DNA from: Burkholderiales bacterium
GTDB lineage: Bacteria > Pseudomonadota > Gammaproteobacteria > Burkholderiales > Usitatibacteraceae
NCBI GenBank assembly: GCA_017880705.1
Contig: JADGRS010000216.1
Coordinates: 1 to 6,032, forward strand
DNA length: 6,032 nt
Direction of reading: 5' to 3'
Below are positions 1-6,032 of this stretch, piece by piece; position 1 is the first letter of the stretch, and every line of letters starts with the position of its first letter. Under the pieces are notes generated by a model that was not told where the DNA came from, searched no databases, and saw only the letters and a list, made by a program, of their open reading frames with translations. The translations under genes were made by a program, and so were the position numbers.

Positions 1-749
<749 letters not shown>

Positions 750-750
750 G

Positions 751-795
751 AATTGGTGTCAGGTACGAATTTTTAATTCGTACCTGACACCAATT
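751..795. repeat. Perfect 21-bp inverted repeat with 3-nt spacer (REP/MITE-like hairpin)
   Basis: The left arm at 751-771 (starting AATTGGTGTCAGGTACG) is an exact reverse complement of the right arm at 775-795 (ending CGTACCTGACACCAATT), separated by TTT at 772-774. The arms have 8 G/C in 21 bases, far below the surrounding coding DNA. The element occupies almost the whole holC-to-809 gap: it begins two bases after the holC stop codon and ends two bases before the Shine-Dalgarno of the next gene. In RNA it would form a long, near-uninterrupted stem. Neither side is followed by a T-run, so it is not a standard intrinsic terminator. The GGTGTCAGGTACG core recalls interspersed palindromes I associate with proteobacterial genomes, so a REP or MITE copy is the favoured reading. 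That identity is inference; the inverted repeat itself is directly visible. Confidence 0.9.
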
Positions 796-797
796 TC

Positions 798-802
798 GGG
801 AG
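798..802 (+). promoter_or_regulatory. Shine-Dalgarno GGGAG supporting the TTG start at 809
   Basis: GGGAG lies 6 bases upstream of the TTG codon at 809. It is the only good ribosome-binding sequence near the 5' end of the small gene and decides in favour of the TTG over the next in-frame candidate, a GTG about 54 bases downstream. It begins just after the foot of the 751-795 hairpin, so it would stay single-stranded when that hairpin folds. Confidence 0.6.
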
Positions 803-808
803 AACGGG

Positions 809-1141
809 TTGGACGACAAGGATGTTCTGGGAAAGGCCGATGCGCTGCTGAAGCGCCATGCGGTGGGGACCGAGACCGGAAGCGTTCCGGTGCTCACGGA
901 TCTGCTCGAGGACCCGGCGGTGGCGGAGGCCAATGCCGAGCTCGCGCGCGAAGTGTTCCGCCGCGTGATGATCGAAGTCGAAGGACGCCTCGCCCACGAT
1001 CTCGAAGCCCGCCTCAAGCTGCACCTCATCTCGCAGGTGCACGGCGCCGTGGTGAGCGCGCTGGGAGACCTGCGCCAGGAGCTGGCGAATGCGATCGGCG
1101 ACGCGGTCTCCGAGGCGATGCGCCACCGCCGCGCCAAGTAG
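809..1141 (+). CDS. Small soluble protein of unknown function between holC and valS
   Basis: I do not recognise this protein with certainty. It has 110 residues, no signal peptide and no membrane segment. The N-terminus (MDDKDVLGKADALLKRHA) looks helical; residues 26-36 read VPVLTDLLEDP, a short hydrophobic-acidic motif; residues from about 40 to 106 are almost wholly helix-forming, with regularly spaced Leu/Val and many charged residues (EVEGRLAHDLEARLKLHL), suggesting an amphipathic or coiled-coil, possibly oligomeric, region. Codon use matches the neighbours, which argues for a real gene. The TTG start is backed by GGGAG at 798-802. It sits in the same orientation between holC and valS, 9 bp before the valS ATG, so it is probably co-transcribed and possibly coupled with valS. 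Betaproteobacteria often carry a small gene here, and the VLTD motif faintly resembles DUF2486-type proteins; that link is a weak recollection, not a demonstrated match. Confidence 0.8.
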   Translation: MDDKDVLGKADALLKRHAVGTETGSVPVLTDLLEDPAVAEANAELAREVFRRVMIEVEGRLAHDLEARLKLHLISQVHGAVVSALGDLRQELANAIGDAVSEAMRHRRAK

Positions 1142-1150
1142 GCCCGCGTC

Positions 1151-3913
<2,763 letters not shown>

Positions 3914-3920
3914 CGCGGAA

Positions 3921-4400
3921 CTACGAAGCGCCGAATCGCAGCACCAGGACGAGGGCCAGGTTGGCCAGGAACAGGATGTGGAAGCAGACGTGCAGCAGGT
4001 TCGGGCGCGGATTGTCGCCGCGCGCAGGCAGGACGTGCCGGGTTCTCGCGTACATCCTCGCGTACTCTTCCTTCTGCCTTTCATTTCCGCCGAGCAGGTA
4101 GGGCACATACCACATCGCAATCGCCGAGATCAGCGTGACGACACAATAGGCGACCCAGTAATCGGTGACGTACCACGGCTTGGCGGCGTTCCAGAAGTAG
4201 AGGGCGAAGACCACGGCCATACCCGGAAAGAGCGCATTGATCGCAGTCGCAAGCAGGAGCTTTCGCCGCCCCACGATCGCCTGGACCTGGGAGCCATGGG
4301 TCCAGCCCGGAATGTCGAGCCAGTCGTGCAGGACCACGACGGCGAACTGCAAAACGATCAGGACCGTGAACACCGCTTCGATTCTCGCGCGCCATTCCAT
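3921..4400 (-). CDS. Small integral membrane protein with four predicted helices, function unknown
   Basis: I do not recognise a named family. The protein has 159 residues and four hydrophobic stretches at about 10-27, 48-70, 82-103 and 135-156, so it is probably a four-helix inner-membrane protein. Conserved-looking features are W27/W33 after helix 1, a W-rich short loop (FWNAAKPWYVTDYW, 69-82), a polar segment between helices 3 and 4 containing EEYARMYARTRHVLPARGDNPRPN (about 111-134), and His137 and His141 at the start of helix 4. The ATG at 4400 is chosen because AAGGAGGG (4411-4418) lies 10 bases upstream and because the protein upstream in this frame is only the shadow of the divergent exporter gene. 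It converges on valS (7-bp gap) and diverges from the exporter (42-bp gap). No catalytic motif is evident. It could be a transport accessory or a stress-related membrane protein, but nothing in the sequence decides this. Confidence 0.82.
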   Translation of the reverse strand: MEWRARIEAVFTVLIVLQFAVVVLHDWLDIPGWTHGSQVQAIVGRRKLLLATAINALFPGMAVVFALYFWNAAKPWYVTDYWVAYCVVTLISAIAMWYVPYLLGGNERQKEEYARMYARTRHVLPARGDNPRPNLLHVCFHILFLANLALVLVLRFGAS

Positions 4401-4442
4401 GGCCGGAAGCCCCTCCTTGGCGGCCCTTAGGTTAACCCAGGC
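4401..4442. promoter_or_regulatory. 42-bp divergent intergenic region with GGTTAACC palindrome
   Basis: This short gap separates two divergent start codons (4400 on the - strand, 4443 on the + strand). It holds the - strand ribosome-binding site and an 8-bp perfect palindrome, GGTTAACC, at 4430-4437, about 6 bases before the exporter GTG. It is too short to carry two complete non-overlapping promoters with leaders, so at least one promoter probably extends into the opposing coding sequence or overlaps its partner. No convincing -35/-10 pair is seen. The palindrome could be an operator half-site, part of a -10 region for a near-leaderless exporter transcript, or chance. Confidence 0.3.
4411..4418 (-). 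promoter_or_regulatory. Strong Shine-Dalgarno AAGGAGGG for the - strand membrane protein
   Basis: Read on the - strand, AAGGAGGG ends 10 bases before the ATG at 4400. It is the best ribosome-binding sequence in the window and fixes the start of the membrane-protein gene, ruling out the much longer reading frame that continues upstream through the exporter gene on the other strand. Confidence 0.7.
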
Positions 4443-5720
4443 GTGAACTGGCCTCACAGCCTGCGGGCCCTCGGCTCCCCCAACTTCCGCCGCTACTACG
4501 TCGGCCAGGCGATCTCGATGATCGGCACGTGGGTGCAATCGGTCGCGGTGATGTGGCTCGCCTATAGCCTTTCGGGCTCCACCTGGTTCACGGGCCTCAT
4601 CGGCTTTCTCAACAACGCGCCGCACCTTTTCCTCGGGCCGTTCGCGGGCGTGCTGGGCGATCGCGTGAGCCGCAGGAAGATGCTCATCACGGTGCTCACG
4701 CTGATGAGCCTGCAGTCCACTACGCTCGCGGTGCTTTCGGGCACGCACGTCATCACCATGACGCAGCTCGCCCTCCTCGCGCTCTTCGCGGGCGTCTGCA
4801 ACTCCTTCGAGACGCCGACGCGGCAGTCGATCTTCGTGCAGCTCCTCGACAAGCGCGAGGACCTCCCCAATGCGATCGCGCTGAACTCGATGCTCATGAA
4901 CGGCACGCGCCTCATCGGGCCCTCGATCGGCGGGCTCCTCATCGCGGCCTTCAGCGAGACGGCGTGCTTCGCGCTGAACGCCGTCACGTACATCGCGGTG
5001 GTGTTCGCGCTCCTCGGCGTGAAGGTCGCGCGCAGGCCGCAGCGGAAGCCTTCGCATCCGCTCACCGATCTCGCGGAAGGCTGGCGCTACGCGATGGGGC
5101 TGTTACCGGTGCGCCGCATGCTCTTCATGCTCGCGGCCGTGAGCTTCTCCGTGAGCCCCTACGCGACGCTCATGCCCGCGATCGCGGTGCGGACCTTCGG
5201 ACAGGACGCGAAACTCGTGGGGTTTTTCATCGGCGCCGTCGGGCTGGGCGCCTTCGTCGCCGCCGTGGGGCTCGCGCGGCGGACGGACGTGCGCGGGCTG
5301 GGCAAGTGGATCGGCATCGCGCCGATGGTCGCCGGGATCGCCTGCATCGGTTTCGGCTTCTCGCGCAACGTGTGGCTTTCCGCCAGCTTCATGACGATGA
5401 CCGGGTTCGGCATGTTCATGACGGGCGCGTCGTGCAACACGATCCTGCAAACGCTCGTCGAGGAGGAGAAGCGCAGCCGCGTGATGAGCTACTACACGAT
5501 GTTCTTCATCGGCTCGGCGCCCCTCGGACACTACCTCTCGGGATGGGTCGCGGACCAGATCGGCGCGCCGAACACCTTCATCGTGAACGGGGTGATCGCG
5601 CTCTGCGCCGGCGTGATCTTCACGCTGAACCTCCGGACCTTCCGCACGCACCTGCGGACCGTCTATGTCAGCCGAGGTATCATCCCCGCCTTGGAAGATA
5701 CCCGCATAGGCAATCCATGA
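4443..5720 (+). CDS. Major facilitator superfamily exporter, MFS_3/EntS-like
   Basis: Predicted inner-membrane secondary transporter, probably a proton-coupled efflux permease, of 425 residues with alternating hydrophobic segments consistent with about 12 helices. The start LRALGSPNFRRYYVGQAIS, followed by GTWVQSVAVMWLAYSLSGS, is characteristic of the MFS_3 group that includes the enterobactin exporter EntS. The loop between helices 2 and 3 has a motif A-like sequence, G69-V-L-G-D73-R74 then R77-R78-K79. NSMLMNGTRLIGPSIGG in the first half (helix 5 region) is also typical of the group. GTG at 4443 is the first possible start after an in-frame stop at 4428-4430 and gives the expected N-terminus, but there is no strong Shine-Dalgarno. 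It overlaps the downstream dehydrogenase by ATGA, suggesting one transcript. Substrate unknown: family members export siderophores, drugs and small metabolites, and no siderophore synthesis gene is visible here. Confidence 0.92.
   Translation: MNWPHSLRALGSPNFRRYYVGQAISMIGTWVQSVAVMWLAYSLSGSTWFTGLIGFLNNAPHLFLGPFAGVLGDRVSRRKMLITVLTLMSLQSTTLAVLSGTHVITMTQLALLALFAGVCNSFETPTRQSIFVQLLDKREDLPNAIALNSMLMNGTRLIGPSIGGLLIAAFSETACFALNAVTYIAVVFALLGVKVARRPQRKPSHPLTDLAEGWRYAMGLLPVRRMLFMLAAVSFSVSPYATLMPAIAVRTFGQDAKLVGFFIGAVGLGAFVAAVGLARRTDVRGLGKWIGIAPMVAGIACIGFGFSRNVWLSASFMTMTGFGMFMTGASCNTILQTLVEEEKRSRVMSYYTMFFIGSAPLGHYLSGWVADQIGAPNTFIVNGVIALCAGVIFTLNLRTFRTHLRTVYVSRGIIPALEDTRIGNP
5678..5683 (+). promoter_or_regulatory. 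Possible -10 element TATCAT ahead of the dehydrogenase gene
   Basis: TATCAT, followed by CCCCGCC, lies 33 bases upstream of the ATG at 5717, inside the end of the exporter gene. TATAAT-like hexamers followed by CCCGCC are common at proteobacterial starts. The matching -35 region around 5655-5661 (CGGACCG) is poor, so this is only a weak candidate for an internal promoter that would let the dehydrogenase be expressed without the exporter. Confidence 0.2.
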
Positions 5721-6032
5721 AAACGCTCGCCGGCAAGACGCTCTTCATCACCGGGGCTTCGCGGGGCATCGGGCGCGAGATCGCGCTGCGCGCCGCGCGC
5801 GACGGCGCGAACGTGGTCGTCGCGGCGAAGACTTCCGATCCCCATCCGAAGCTCGCGGGAACGATCCACTCGGTCGCCGCGGAGATCGAAGGCGCCGGGG
5901 GCAAGGCGCTCGCGATCCAGCTCGACGTGCGCGACGAGGACGCGATCCGCCAGGCGATGCAACGCACGGCGGAGACTTTCGGCGGCCTCGACGTCCTCGT
6001 CAACAACGCGAGCGCGATCAGCCTCACGCCGA
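5717..6032 (+). CDS. Short-chain dehydrogenase/reductase, HSDL2-like, N-terminal part (runs off right edge)
   Basis: NAD(P)-dependent oxidoreductase of the classical SDR type; 105 residues are present and the 3' end is outside the window. The Rossmann fold is clear: dinucleotide-binding TGASRGIG at 12-19, the acidic LDVRD at 69-73 that contacts the adenine, and NNAS at 96-99. The catalytic Ser-Tyr-Lys residues would lie beyond the edge. VVVAAKTSDPHPKLAGTI (about 33-50), with its PHPKL insert, together with FGGLDVLVNNASAISLT is the pattern of hydroxysteroid dehydrogenase-like protein 2 and its bacterial relatives, which in animals carry an added SCP2 lipid-binding domain; whether this one has that domain cannot be seen. 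The ATG overlaps the exporter stop (ATGA), implying translational coupling. Substrate unknown; a fatty-acyl or steroid-like lipid role is inference from the family. Confidence 0.93.
   Translation, partial: MKTLAGKTLFITGASRGIGREIALRAARDGANVVVAAKTSDPHPKLAGTIHSVAAEIEGAGGKALAIQLDVRDEDAIRQAMQRTAETFGGLDVLVNNASAISLTP

Noticed and set aside
751..795. Intrinsic (Rho-independent) terminator for holC
   Set aside because: The stem is long and perfect but not GC-rich, and no T-run follows on either strand (TTTCGGG on +, CTTAGATG on -). The ribosome-binding site of the next gene follows at once.
3954..3966. GGCCAGGTTGGCC inverted repeat near the end of valS as a terminator
   Set aside because: It lies inside the coding sequence of the - strand membrane protein (the LANLALV helix codons) and has no T-run; probably a by-product of repeated Leu/Ala codons.
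4401..5057. N-terminal extension of the - strand membrane-protein frame
   Set aside because: The upstream part is a charged, His/Arg-rich translation antisense to the exporter. A strong Shine-Dalgarno and hydrophobic protein begin at 4400, so the extension is not coding.
5103..5651. A 182-codon - strand frame opposite the exporter
   Set aside because: Composition dominated by Arg, His, Glu and Asp, antisense to clear transmembrane helices; a shadow of the exporter gene.

Overview
This 6 kb window is GC-rich, densely coded bacterial chromosome. It most likely comes from a betaproteobacterium. The order pepA-holC-valS is a conserved core block of beta- and gammaproteobacteria, and the extra small gene between holC and valS together with the codon bias (C/G in third positions) leans towards Betaproteobacteria. 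The taxon is an inference from gene order and composition, not a sequence search.

Left half (1-3913, all + strand): the C-terminal part of leucyl aminopeptidase PepA runs in from the left edge. Its stop codon overlaps the GTG start of holC (DNA polymerase III chi subunit). A perfect 21-bp inverted repeat with a 3-nt spacer, much more AT-rich than its surroundings, fills the gap after holC. A TTG-started gene for a small soluble protein of unknown function follows, and then a complete valyl-tRNA synthetase gene. The spacing (4-bp overlap, 59 bp containing the palindrome, 9 bp) suggests one housekeeping transcription unit with the hairpin embedded in it.

Right half (3914-6032): a complete gene for a small four-helix membrane protein of unknown function lies on the - strand, with its stop only 7 bp from the valS stop (convergent). 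It is divergent, across 42 bp, from a major facilitator superfamily exporter of the MFS_3/EntS-like type. The exporter gene overlaps by ATGA with a short-chain dehydrogenase/reductase gene that resembles the N-terminal half of HSDL2 and runs off the right edge. The exporter and dehydrogenase look co-transcribed, but their substrates cannot be read from sequence.

No tRNA, rRNA, CRISPR array, transposase gene or phage gene is visible, and there is no gene-free stretch longer than 60 bp. The content is mostly ordinary core genome. The items deserving a second look are the palindrome at 751-795, the unnamed small protein at 809-1141 and the conserved-looking membrane protein at 3921-4400.
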